Source of the DNA: Thermogemmatispora sp042408735
Lineage (GTDB): Bacteria; Chloroflexota; Ktedonobacteria; Ktedonobacterales; Ktedonobacteraceae
NCBI RefSeq assembly: GCF_042408735.1
Contig: NZ_JBHOQV010000130.1
Coordinates: 32,199 to 96,198 of the forward strand
DNA length: 64,000 nt
Direction: 5' to 3'
The notes under the pieces are model-generated. The model was not told the DNA's origin. It saw nothing but the letters and a program-made list of their open reading frames with translations, and did no database searches. Shown in pieces: positions 1 to 8,046 of this stretch; the first letter of the stretch is position 1; each line of letters starts with the position of its first letter. The position numbers and the translations under genes were made by a program.

Positions 1-773
1 TTGGAGATCTTATAGAGGCGCACCTTCCCTAGATGGCCCGTCCAGACATGCTGATATCCGTAACGCTCCTGCGCCTCGCGCACATAGGACTCCATCAGGT
101 GGCGCAGCATCTCGCCGTAGGGCAAGAAGAGCGGCACCCCGGCGGGGACATCCTCGCTCATCATGAAGAGCTTCAGCTCGCGACCGAGCTTGCGATGATC
201 GCGCTTCTGAGCCTCTTCGAGGCGCCAGAGGTACTGATCGAGTTCCTCCTGCGTGAACCAGGCCGTGCCGTAGAGACGCTGGAGCATAGGACGATGCTCA
301 TCGCCGCGCCAGTAGGCCCCGGCGACCCGCATCAGCTTGAAAGGCCCGATCTGGCCCGTGTGCTCCACGTGAGGGCCGCGGCAGAGGTCGAGGAAGTTCC
401 CCTGCTTATAGATCCCGACCTCCTCGTCGGGGAGGTTCTCGATAATCTCGACCTTATAGACCTGGCCCTTATTGCGGAAGTACTCCAGGGCCTTCTCGCG
501 AGGCCAGCGCTCGTGAATAAAGGGGTGCCTGGCCTCGATGATGCGGCGCATGCGGCGCTCAATCTCGGGAAAATCTTCGGGCGTGAGCGGGCGCGGCAGC
601 TCAAAGTCGTAGTAGAAGCCGTCCTCGATAGCCGGCCCGATGGCAAAACGAGCCTCGGGGAACAGCTCCTGTACGGCCTCGGCCATGACGTGGGCCGCCG
701 AATGGCGCATGCGCTGGAGCGGCGTATAATTGACCGTTTCTTGAATTTCGGCTTCCACCGATTCTGCGCACAT
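1..773 (-). CDS. thrS: Threonyl-tRNA synthetase, 5' part (C-terminus off the window)
   Basis: Class II synthetase that charges tRNA-Thr with threonine. About 257 codons are present, reading off the left edge. The visible part covers the N2 editing domain (HSAAHVMAEAV near residue 24, and the later DLCRGPHVEHT stretch) and the start of the catalytic core (FKLMRVAGAYWRGDE, then LKLFMMSEDVPAGVPLFLPYGE). The ATG at 773 has AAAGGG about 10 bases upstream. From this start there is no room for the usual ~60-residue N-terminal TGS domain, so this is a TGS-less ThrRS unless an unusual upstream start is used. Expression should be controlled by the T-box leader and promoter upstream. Identification is firm; the missing TGS domain is seen directly. 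Confidence 0.96.
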   Translation of the reverse strand, partial: MCAESVEAEIQETVNYTPLQRMRHSAAHVMAEAVQELFPEARFAIGPAIEDGFYYDFELPRPLTPEDFPEIERRMRRIIEARHPFIHERWPREKALEYFRNKGQVYKVEIIENLPDEEVGIYKQGNFLDLCRGPHVEHTGQIGPFKLMRVAGAYWRGDEHRPMLQRLYGTAWFTQEELDQYLWRLEEAQKRDHRKLGRELKLFMMSEDVPAGVPLFLPYGEMLRHLMESYVREAQERYGYQHVWTGHLGKVRLYKIS

Positions 774-787
774 AACTGACATTCCCT

Positions 788-848
788 TTCTTGTTACTAC
801 TGAAGGACAACAGACTCTTGTTACTACTACTGAAGGACGACAGACCGG
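788..848 (-). repeat. Imperfect tandem duplication between thrS T-box terminator and start codon
   Basis: Two copies of a unit of about 26-29 bases (core CTTGTTACTACTGAAGGAC on the plus strand, one copy with an extra ACT) lie side by side just before thrS. The copy nearer the gene runs into its ribosome-binding region. It looks like a recent slippage duplication in the leader. Confidence 0.8.
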
Positions 849-873
849 ATATGGCCCTGAGTTTGGGCCTACC

Positions 874-1200
874 AACAAAAATGCCTTTCGCCCCACAGGG
901 ACGAAAGGCAAAAGATGCTTTCGTGGTTCCACCCATCTTCCGCAGGTCGCTTGCGTCCAACCTTTCTGGCTTTCGGTATCCACAAGCAAGCGGTTTGTGG
1001 TCTCTGGCGGACAACAAGCAGGGAGCAGATACACAAGCATGCGCGCTTGTAATATACATGCCCGTAATGACCTGCGCTCGTGCGACCGCTAACGGGGTCG
1101 AAGCGTGTACCTTACTGGCTCGGTACAGGCTGGCGAGGGGTATCCCAAAACCCACAGTGCTCCTCTCGCTGGGTCGGCCTGCTCTTGTCTTCTAACCGGC
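874..1200 (-). promoter_or_regulatory. T-box leader of thrS
   Basis: On the minus strand the sequence GATGGGTGGAACCACGA (938 to 921) matches the T-box antiterminator consensus AGGGTGGNACCRCG. It is followed at once by a terminator hairpin sharing its right arm. Upstream, GCGAGAGGAGC followed by a GGGT/ACCC stem-loop (around 1140-1172) resembles the Stem I kink-turn region. T-box RNAs bind uncharged tRNA and switch on synthetase genes. A candidate Thr specifier ACC lies at 1122-1124, but pairing around it is not certain. The 5' edge is approximate. Confidence 0.88.
877..910 (-). terminator. T-box regulated terminator of thrS
   Basis: Minus-strand stem TGCCTTTCG/CGAAAGGCA (arms at 902-910 and 882-890) followed by a T run. 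It competes with the T-box antiterminator next to it. Confidence 0.9.
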
Positions 1201-1431
1201 TCGATGGTCCACCGCCTGGCTCGCTGGCGAGCAGAACGACCAGAAACGACGAGAGGAGGAGGTGAGTCTCCTTTGGGCAGGCACGCTTGCAGCCGCTGGC
1301 GTTGCCTCTCTGGGTACCCTACGGAGGGGACATGTCTCGCGTGATCGCCGCTGTTGGTGATGTTCTCTTGTCTTTGGTGGTGTTGACGGTGTTCTGCTAT
1401 CGTTGCAGTTCGTAACACTCGGGTCAGGAGA

Positions 1432-1460
1432 AGCATAACATATCTGTTGTCCGCTGTCAA
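1432..1460 (-). promoter_or_regulatory. Sigma-70-type promoter for thrS
   Basis: TTGACA (1460-1455), 17 bases, then TATGCT (1437-1432) on the minus strand. This near-consensus promoter would start the thrS leader near 1425, giving a leader of about 650 bases that contains the T-box. Nothing else is recognised between 1201 and 1431. Confidence 0.8.
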
Positions 1461-1536
1461 GGGTGGATGTCAGAGCGCAGGGCTGGACCCCTCTACCCGG
1501 TCGCCAGCGTGAGTATTCCTCTGCGCTGCGCCCCTC

Positions 1537-2212
1537 ATGCCCTACCAGCGTGATTTGCCTGGCCGGAAGAAGGTACGCGAGTTCCACCTCAACGTCTTGA
1601 AACGCTGGGACAGGCCGGCGGAAGAGCTGCTGCGCTCGGGCCGTCGTGGCACGCCGCCCCTATTGCCGTTGACGCGCGCGGGCTACGTCGCGAGCTGATT
1701 GTGGAGATGCAGCGGCGTCCAGGGGGATCAGGGTGCTATGCTTGGCTGACTATCGGCTTTTTAAGCGCTGCCCTGGCCTGCCCTGGTCTGGGCCGAGGCT
1801 CCTGATAACGAGCGTCTGTGGCTAAAGGAGCAGTTCGCTATGCTGACAGGTTGCTTTCAGGAGCTGAAACAAACAGACATTGACCAGATGATTCTGGCCG
1901 AGGGTTGTAGAGGAGAGAGAGAAGGGGCGCCGGAAGGAGCGCATAGAACGGCTCAATGAGCTGCGGCCCATGCTGGTAGTCCTGGTCTGTGCCCGCTTCC
2001 CTGAGCTGAGCGAGCTGGCCAGAAAGGTTGCTGCCTCCATCAGCGACCCTGTCCTCTTACCCGACCTGGTGATGAGCGTCGACCTGACTTGGGAGAGCCT
2101 CGCCCTGCGCCGACAGCTCCTGGAGCAGGCCGATGGGCGTCACCAGTCCCTCGATGCTAGGCGTGATCAAGGCGATCAGTCGGAGCGATACGGTAGCTTC
2201 CAGCTCTCTTGA
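1537..2212 (+). pseudogene. Decayed Rpn/PD-(D/E)XK recombination-promoting nuclease (putative transposase) gene
   Basis: Fragments of one protein family appear in order but in different frames. From 1537: VLKRWDRPAEELLRSG followed by GTPPLLPLTRAG, then a stop. Around 1685-1800 another frame reads LRRELIVEMQ and YAWLTIGFLSAALA. Around 1790-1915 a further frame reads PDNERLWLKEQFAML. From 1970: LVVLVCARFPELSELARKVAASI followed by a DPVLLPDLVMSV stretch. In intact Rpn-like proteins of Ktedonobacteria and cyanobacteria such blocks form the middle and C-terminal parts, after the nuclease core. The N-terminal catalytic part is missing. At least three frame changes are needed, so this is a relic. 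The family name rests on remembered motif order and needs a search. Confidence 0.6.
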
Positions 2213-2266
2213 CGTGACTGCCCCTCTGCCGCGCTGCCGGCGACGGAGCGGGGGGAAGCTCCCTGG

Positions 2267-3244
2267 TTAGGCGGAGCGGCGCCAGCCCTTCAGCAGCGCG
2301 GCCAGGCGCACCTCGCCCATCACCATTCCCAAACAGATGCAGGCGCCGCCCACCCAGGCCAGGCCGCTTAAGGTTTGTCCTGCCAGCGTTCCAAAGATCC
2401 CCGCCCACACTGGTTCACAGGCGTAGATCAGCGCCGCATGTGTGCTGCTGATATGCTGCTGGGCCCAATTCATCGCTCCCATGCAGAAGCCGATATCTAT
2501 CACCCCCATAAAAAGGACTGCCCCCCAGATCGGGAAGCTGGCCGGTAGCAACAGCCCCTCATGGGTGAACACAGCCGTCGTAAGGCTCAGCAGCGAGGTG
2601 GTAGCCAACTGGACGACTGCCAGGTTGAGCGCCTCGGCTCCCACCACAAACTTGCTAATGCAGACGATATGCAGGGCGAAAGCGACAGCGCAGCCCAGAA
2701 TCAGCGCTTCCCCGAGACCGAAACTCAGGTTGAAGTCCTTGTTCACCGAGAGCAGTGTCAGGCCCAGCAGCGAAAAGACGAAGCCAAGCCCTGCCTCTAA
2801 CGAAGGGCGCTGGCGCAGTAGCAGGACGGAGAAGAGAGGTACCAGAGGAATGTAAAGGCCCGTAATAAAGCCAGCCTTGCTCGTGATAGTATACTGCAGC
2901 CCCAGGGTCTGCAGCGCGTAGCCGCTGAAGAGCAGCAGACCGAGCACTATCCCGCTACGCAGCTCTGCTCCCGTCAGATGGCGTAAGCGCCGGCGAAAGA
3001 GCAAGGCCAGCGTCAGGGCACCGATGCCGAAGTTGTAGCCGAGATAGGTAAAGAGGCCGACGAAATGGATAGCATACTTCGTTACCAGGAACGTACTTCC
3101 CCAAACCATCGTCACCACCAGAAGCAACCCATCGATGCGCAAGCGCCACCAGAGTCCTCTGGAGGGTAGCGATGGCGTGGAGAGAGAGGAGAGCACTTCC
3201 GCAGACTGTTCTTGACGATCTGTGAGCTTCTCTTGTGGGGTCAT
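2267..3244 (-). CDS. EamA/DMT-family membrane transporter
   Basis: 325 residues with a charged N-terminal tail of about 35 residues and then about ten hydrophobic segments in two EamA repeats. The first repeat begins VVTMVWGSTFLVTKYAI and includes GLYIPLVPLFSVLLLRQRPS; the second ends LSGLAWVGGACICLGMV. The arrangement, with a conserved Trp-Gly-Ser/Thr in helix 1 and a Pro-rich turn at the end of the first repeat, is that of drug/metabolite exporters; the substrate cannot be told. It lies downstream of the ArgZ-like gene but is separated by about 330 bases with a probable terminator, so it is probably transcribed separately. Confidence 0.88.
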   Translation of the reverse strand: MTPQEKLTDRQEQSAEVLSSLSTPSLPSRGLWWRLRIDGLLLVVTMVWGSTFLVTKYAIHFVGLFTYLGYNFGIGALTLALLFRRRLRHLTGAELRSGIVLGLLLFSGYALQTLGLQYTITSKAGFITGLYIPLVPLFSVLLLRQRPSLEAGLGFVFSLLGLTLLSVNKDFNLSFGLGEALILGCAVAFALHIVCISKFVVGAEALNLAVVQLATTSLLSLTTAVFTHEGLLLPASFPIWGAVLFMGVIDIGFCMGAMNWAQQHISSTHAALIYACEPVWAGIFGTLAGQTLSGLAWVGGACICLGMVMGEVRLAALLKGWRRSA

Positions 3245-3423
3245 TGTTGTGAGACAGGCCCTTTCCAGGGAGACATCAGCCTAAAGGGATGGTTCCCGCC
3301 GTCGTTCGTCGCCTGGCCACTGGCCCGCGGTTCCTGCAGTTGGTTCTTGCCTGGCTTCCCCCCAGCCCGATAATGGCGAGCCGGGCCAGGCACAGCCCTG
3401 TCGGCAGGAGAGCTGTCGGAGCG

Positions 3424-3454
3424 AAAAGACAGGTTGCCGCCTGACCAGGCAACC
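3424..3454 (-). terminator. Probable terminator downstream of the ArgZ-like gene
   Basis: Minus-strand perfect 7-bp stem GGTTGCC/GGCAACC with a 9-base loop, followed by TGTCTTTTC. It lies in the 328-base gap 3245-3572, where nothing else is recognised. Confidence 0.55.
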
Positions 3455-3572
3455 AGCCATCAGTCTAGCACAAAAACCCCTACCCCGTCAGCCTGTGCGT
3501 GACGTAACGTAAGGCCAAGAGGCAGGGGCAAACTGGACCAGGCTGCTGCTGACAGCAAGAGGGTAGCCTTCG

Positions 3573-4838
3573 CTAAGCGTGGGCGGCACCGGCCTCCAGG
3601 GTTGCCAGGTCGCTGAGAACGTCCTCGCGTCGCAAGGCTTCGACCAGCTCGCGCAGGAAAAGCTCGGCATCCGTCACCAGGCCAGCAGCCTGGAAACTGC
3701 CGCGATCGGCCAGCTTGGTCACTACCGCCGGATTGATGTCCACCACCACGGTCCGCACCGTGGCCGGCAGCAGGTTCCCGGTAGCGATGGCGTGCAGCAT
3801 CGAGGCCACCATGATGGCCATCTCCACGCCTTGCAAAGCCTGGCGCATCTGGCGCTGCGCTTCCTGCATATCGGTAATCACACCCGGCATTGGGCCGTCA
3901 TCGCGAATCGAGCCAGCCAGCACCATCGGCACCTTATGCCTGATCGCCTCATAGGTCAGGCCCTCGCGGAGCAGGCCCACCTCAACCGCCTTCTCCAGGG
4001 AACCGACCGCTCGGATAGCGTTGATCGCGCGCAGGTGATTGCGGTGGCCGCCCTCGACCTGTTCGCCGGTGCGCAGATCGACGCCGAGCGAGGTACCGAA
4101 GAGGGCCGACTCCACGTCGTGGGTCACAATAGCGTTCCCCCCAAAAATCACCTGCACGTAGCCGCGCCGGATCAGCTCCGCCACATAGCGGCCTGCCCCC
4201 GTATGGATGACCGCCGGGCCGAGCACAAAGAGAATCTTGCCCCCACGGACCCGGGTCTCCTTCATCTGGCGCGCGATATGCTGAATCATCAGGATCTTGG
4301 CCTTCTCTGAGGAGACATCGCTCTGCATAAAGGCGAAGATCTCGCGCTCGCGGGCCCGCTCGAAAGAGTGGACGCGGATGCCCTCATGGCCGACCACTAC
4401 CTCGTCGCCGACCTCGACCTCGTGCATTGGCTTGCAGTAGGCGCGGCGGTGCTCGCGATCGATGACGATCGCGACGTCCATTTCGATGCGCTCAACGTCG
4501 ATCCACTGTCCGTTCAATCGCACCTGGGTTGGCAGGTTGGTTGTTGAATAGAAGCCCTCGGGGAGGACTCCCCGCTGTTCCACGCGCGCGGTGCGCACGT
4601 CGTGGCCATTGACGAGCATCGCCCCAAGCTGCTGCAGTTCCGAGATAATCAGATCGAGGGTCTGCTCGTCGTTGGCCTTGATCTCCATGCGCACGTAGCT
4701 CGGCTCGCTCTTGTGCTTGCCGACCTGAATCTCCTGAATCAGGAAGTCACCGCCGCGGTCCATGATGATGTCCCAGGCGCGCGGCAACGTCCAGGAGTCG
4801 ATGATATGTCCGCTGAGTTCTATGATTTCGCTCGCCAT
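3573..4838 (-). CDS. TIGR00300 family protein (LOR/SDH domain; ArgZ/ornithine-cyclodeaminase type)
   Basis: 421 residues, the usual size for TIGR00300 proteins. The N-terminal ~180 residues begin ELSGHIIDSWTLPRAWDII with the LOR-type fold; the C-terminal half (GGKILFVLGPAVIHTGAG, then IFGGNAIVTHDVE, TVVVDINPAVVTKLADRGS) is the dinucleotide-binding SDH-like domain. Archaeal members have been shown to be ornithine cyclodeaminases, and a related domain forms the C-terminus of cyanobacterial ArgZ arginine dihydrolase. A cytoplasmic arginine/ornithine catabolic role is therefore inferred. RBS GGGAGAAAAG precedes the ATG at 4838. A good promoter lies upstream. Confidence 0.85.
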   Translation of the reverse strand: MASEIIELSGHIIDSWTLPRAWDIIMDRGGDFLIQEIQVGKHKSEPSYVRMEIKANDEQTLDLIISELQQLGAMLVNGHDVRTARVEQRGVLPEGFYSTTNLPTQVRLNGQWIDVERIEMDVAIVIDREHRRAYCKPMHEVEVGDEVVVGHEGIRVHSFERAREREIFAFMQSDVSSEKAKILMIQHIARQMKETRVRGGKILFVLGPAVIHTGAGRYVAELIRRGYVQVIFGGNAIVTHDVESALFGTSLGVDLRTGEQVEGGHRNHLRAINAIRAVGSLEKAVEVGLLREGLTYEAIRHKVPMVLAGSIRDDGPMPGVITDMQEAQRQMRQALQGVEMAIMVASMLHAIATGNLLPATVRTVVVDINPAVVTKLADRGSFQAAGLVTDAELFLRELVEALRREDVLSDLATLEAGAAHA

Positions 4839-5012
4839 GAGAATGACTTTTCTCCCAGACCAAACAAGATGCAGTCAGTGTTTTCAAGCCATGCTGCTTG
4901 CTGGTGGCTTGTGCTGTTCTCTCTATCAACAGGGCAAGGACGGAACAGAGAGGAGAAGGGGTGACTCCGTTGCCCACCTGCGGCCCCGCGCGCTGTCCTT
5001 GTTCTTGGCTTC

Positions 5013-5041
5013 AGTTTAGTCCCCCCGGGCATGGCTGTCAA
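5013..5041 (-). promoter_or_regulatory. Promoter for the ArgZ-like gene
   Basis: Minus strand TTGACA (5041-5036), 17 bases, TAAACT (5018-5013). The transcript would start near 5006, about 170 bases before the start codon. It separates this gene from the nuclease pair upstream. Confidence 0.65.
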
Positions 5042-5076
5042 CTCCCGGCTCCAGTCTGGGACTCCGGCCGCGCTGG

Positions 5077-5640
5077 CTACCAGCGCCGCCCGATGGGACA
5101 GATACTTTGGAAGGGACAGGAGCGACATTTAGAGGCTTTTTGGCGGGCGAGGGCTGGCGGTTGCTCGGCGCTGCAGCGCTGCATCTCTTCCAGCAGACGA
5201 ATCACTTTGCGTCGCAGGGCCGGAGTGTATTCGACAGTAAACTCGTTGTCGGCGTAGCGCAAGATGCCGTGCGTTGGAGGAACCGGAAAGTAGTCCTCCA
5301 GGATCAGGCAGTAGGCGCCGATCTGAACGATGTGGTTGCTGTAGGGGGCGGTGGCATTGTGGACCTGCAGCTTCAGCTCGATGGGAACAGGCCGCCCATC
5401 CGGTAACTCGACTATGTAGTCGGGCTTACCAACAAGCGGGTAGCTGCTGGCGACCAATGGCTCCCCCTGGCCATCGGCGTCCTCATAAACCAGTGTCCCC
5501 TCGGGCAGTCCCAGAGCACGCTGGCGCTCGGCCAGCAAGCGGGCGCGCTGGGCGGCGCGCTCGTTGCGCAGCAGGAGCAAGAGCGCAATGGCGATGAGCA
5601 GTACAGCCAGGCCAAGCGAAAGCAGGATGCTATTGAGCAT
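5077..5640 (-). CDS. Membrane-anchored Cas4/RecB-type nuclease core (C-terminal half)
   Basis: 187 residues. Residues 1-25 are one strong membrane helix, then a short charged linker (NERAAQRARLLAERQRALG), then a PD-(D/E)XK core: GKPDYIVEL (Asp), PIELKLQ (E-x-K), HIVQIGAYCLILED (Gln-xxx-Tyr) and a C-terminal cluster KCRSCPFQSICPIGRR. These are the catalytic residues and three of the four iron-sulfur cysteines of Cas4/Dna2-type nucleases. The fourth, N-terminal cysteine is missing here but is present in the protein encoded just upstream (5754-6170). Membrane topology places the nuclease domain inside the cell if the N-terminus is outside. No cas gene or CRISPR array is nearby. Nuclease fold is confident; role unknown. 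Confidence 0.82.
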   Translation of the reverse strand: MLNSILLSLGLAVLLIAIALLLLLRNERAAQRARLLAERQRALGLPEGTLVYEDADGQGEPLVASSYPLVGKPDYIVELPDGRPVPIELKLQVHNATAPYSNHIVQIGAYCLILEDYFPVPPTHGILRYADNEFTVEYTPALRRKVIRLLEEMQRCSAEQPPALARQKASKCRSCPFQSICPIGRRW

Positions 5641-5753
5641 GGTTCATCCATCTGCTCTCTGTTGCTCATGGCGCGCTACTCGCTCGTGCCTGACAGGATT
5701 CTCCTGCTCCGGGCGGCCTTGAGCGAGGCGAGCGCGCGACCCCAGCCGACCGG

Positions 5754-6170
5754 TCAGCGTAAGAAAACGGCGGCGGCGATCAGTACGATGGCACAGATCA
5801 GGAGCGCCACGGCGGCCAGCGTCAGCCGGCGACTACAGCCCGAGAAGGGCTGCGCTCGCCCCTCGTCGTGCACGTCTTCGACTGCCTGCGCGTGCTCCCG
5901 GTGCTGTTCCTGTCCGGTGTCGAAGGCCCCTCGCCGCAGCAGAAGGCGCTCGTGAAGCTGGTACTCCGGCAGCGCTGTGGCCTGGGGACCATGCTCGTGC
6001 TCCAGTTCGACCATGCGCGCAAACAGCTCCTCGCTGTCCGCCTGCGCTGCCGGCTCGTATTGCTCGTGCCACCAGGCCAGTGGACAGTACTCGAAGGCTG
6101 CCACCTCGCTGGCGGTAAAGTAGCGCTTGGATTTCTCTTTTCCTCGCGGCTGGCGGTGCCCTGGCAGCAT
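5754..6170 (-). CDS. Small membrane protein with Cas4-type N-terminal motif
   Basis: 138 residues from the ATG at 6170, chosen because GGAAGGAG lies just upstream; an in-frame TTG at 6224 is a worse choice. Residues ~16-37 read YFTASEVAAFEYCPLAWWHEQ, the classic opening of Cas4/RecB nucleases in which the YCP cysteine is the first iron-sulfur ligand. A helix with ELEHEHG matches the following G/H region. The PD-(D/E)XK core is absent. The protein ends in one membrane helix (LTLAAVALLICAIVLIAAAVFLR). The gene downstream begins with a membrane helix and carries the rest of a Cas4 fold. The pair looks like one nuclease split inside a membrane hairpin. It is 61 bases downstream of the HD gene, probably the same operon. 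Confidence 0.72.
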   Translation of the reverse strand: MLPGHRQPRGKEKSKRYFTASEVAAFEYCPLAWWHEQYEPAAQADSEELFARMVELEHEHGPQATALPEYQLHERLLLRRGAFDTGQEQHREHAQAVEDVHDEGRAQPFSGCSRRLTLAAVALLICAIVLIAAAVFLR

Positions 6171-6231
6171 GGAAACTCCTTCCCTGACCGTGGCCCTCTG
6201 ACGGCGCGCTTGCTTTCCCGACAAGGCGGGA

Positions 6232-6873
6232 CTATTCGCTGCGCGCCGGCTGGTTCGCCTGACTTACTTGACGCCCAGGGCTGGGCGTGGCGCCATTCTC
6301 GGAACTCGTGCCGGCCAGCCCCAGCTCGTCGGCGATCGTCGACATGGCTGTGATGACGTTGGCAATGTGCTCATCAAGGTCGACGCCCAGCTCGGCAGCC
6401 CCGCGAATAATATCGTCGCGGTTAACACCTGCGGCGAAGCCCTTCGTTTTCATCTTTTTCCGCACCGACGAGACCTCTAGCCCAAGAATGCTCTTGTTGG
6501 GCCGCACCAGGGCGGTTGCTGTCACGAGGCCAGTGATCTCGTCGCAGGCATAAAGGGCCTTGGAGAGCAGATCGTTGCGTGGATGGGTCTCGGCGTTGAG
6601 ATCGTTGTGGGCCAGAATGGCGTAGATAATGCGCTCGTCGTAGCCGGCCTCCCGCAGCCAGCCGGCCAGCACGCGGGTGTGCTGCTGTAGGTCGGGATAT
6701 TCCTCATAGTCGCAGTCGTGCAGCAGGCCGGTAATGCCCCACAGCTCTTCGTCTTCTCCATATTTGCGAGCATAGAAACGCATGGCGGCCTCAACGGCCA
6801 GCATGTGACGCTGCAGATTCAAATTTTTTACGTGCTCAGTCACCAGACGGTAGGCATCATCGCGCGTTGGCAT
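6232..6873 (-). CDS. HD/HDIG-domain hydrolase
   Basis: 213 residues. The metal ligands of an HD phosphohydrolase are visible: His in LQRHMLAVE near 21, the HD pair in GLLHDCDYEEYP near 52, His in IIYAILAHNDLNAE, and Asp in ALYACDEITGL. The C-terminal ~25 residues are polar and probably disordered. It belongs to a widespread single-domain HDIG family annotated as predicted hydrolase; the substrate is not known. RBS CTGGAGAAG precedes the ATG. It is the first gene of a likely three-gene operon with the two Cas4-like halves. That neighbourhood would fit a nucleotide- or nucleic-acid-processing role, but this is only inferred. Confidence 0.85.
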   Translation of the reverse strand: MPTRDDAYRLVTEHVKNLNLQRHMLAVEAAMRFYARKYGEDEELWGITGLLHDCDYEEYPDLQQHTRVLAGWLREAGYDERIIYAILAHNDLNAETHPRNDLLSKALYACDEITGLVTATALVRPNKSILGLEVSSVRKKMKTKGFAAGVNRDDIIRGAAELGVDLDEHIANVITAMSTIADELGLAGTSSENGATPSPGRQVSQANQPARSE

Positions 6874-8046
6874 ATGCTCTTCTTCTCCAGTCGCTTGTGT
6901 TTCTCTCGGGTGGCTCCCGCGAATCTTCCTGAGGATTGGCCGCCGGAGACCCCAGGACCCACTCAGGGGAGGAAGATGGCCTTCCTTCCTCCTTCCGTCA
7001 GCGTGGGATTGAGACGCCCCTCCAGAGCGCTCCTATCGAACGGGGAGAGGATAGGGACCCTGCAAGCCCTCCTCAAGCGTTGCGGCTCTTCTGGCTCAAG
7101 GTAGCCCTGGCTGCTCTCCCCCTATCGGGGCGTCGCCCTTGCGTGGGCTGACATTCCTAAATAAATAATATCTTGCTGAGGGCGCACAAGACTCCAATAT
7201 GCTGTGCAGAAGTTGGGCGGGCGGCTCCGGATCTCTCTCCACGCCGCCAGTCTTTCTTGAGGAGTTGCGCCAACGGCCGGGTGCTGCTTCCTGCCTGAAG
7301 GCTCCCCTGTGCCAGCGGGAGCTTCCTGTGGAAGTACCTCCCGCCTTCTGGACCAGATCCCCTGTGTGAGGACTGCGGTTTCTCTCGGCTCTCTCGGGGC
7401 GACCTCTGCTGGCCCTTGCCCTTGCAATGATAGCTCAGTATACCGAGATGAACTTTCTCTGTAAAGTGCCCTACTCTCTCCTTGACTTTCTGGCGATTCT
7501 GGTTCTTACTCTTCCTGAGAAGATGAACGCAGTCCAATCTATGATTGATGGAAGAAAAAATACTATGCTCTCTTACAGCTAAGTGGGGCGGAAATGCCCA
7601 CCTGGAAACAGCCGGATCGTGGCCGCAGGAGGCCGACCGTAGCTGGCCGTCGGTCCTCACTCAGTATGCTGGGTTGCCAAAGGATCTCGGCCATCGTGGT
7701 CCTTGCTGGTCGGCCTGGCCGGTCGGCAGGGGAGCGGGTGCCTGCGAAAGGCTGAGCTGACGCTGGGGTCTCTGGCCATGCTCTGGCTGGGCATCGCTGT
7801 AGTCTGTGGGAAAAGCAGAGAAAAGATAGCATCCCGCCTGCAAAGTATGCTATACTGGGAGCAATCGAGATGGGCGTGGCCCGCTCAGCCTCTTCGTAGC
7901 GGGGCGCTGGCTTGCGCTCCTTCCTCGTTGATGTTGTGAATCATTGCTGCCTTTCTCATCCTTCTATTTAATGCCTGTTACCGACGGCGGGCTGCATGCG
8001 GGCCGCTGCGGGTAGCGGCAGATCTAGATAGGGGCTGGTTTTCTCG
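6874..8046. other. Gene-free region between HD operon and rpsU
   Basis: About 1.17 kb with no protein-like reading frame on either strand; the longest frames translate to low-quality Arg/Ser-rich sequence. An AT-rich patch (7155-7175) and an extended -10 sequence for rpsU (7848-7856) are the only features seen. Confidence 0.6.
7848..7856 (+). promoter_or_regulatory. Extended -10 promoter, probably for rpsU
   Basis: TGCTATACT (extended -10). No good -35 is seen. The transcript would begin near 7863, about 185 bases before rpsU. Confidence 0.5.

Noticed and set aside
33..779. Long plus-strand frame opposite thrS
   Set aside because: It is the antisense of thrS; the minus-strand translation is unmistakably ThrRS.
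1201..1240. A second T-box antiterminator (GGTGGACC near 1206)
   Set aside because: One base short of the consensus, preceded instead of followed by a hairpin and without a terminator; more likely a chance match or part of the leader.
1089..1587. Minus-strand frames of 120-130 codons upstream of thrS
   Set aside because: They overlap the T-box leader, promoter and Rpn relic and read as Arg/Ser-rich non-protein sequence.
7157..7660. Minus-strand frame of 167 codons
   Set aside because: Low-quality composition, no RBS and no recognisable motif.
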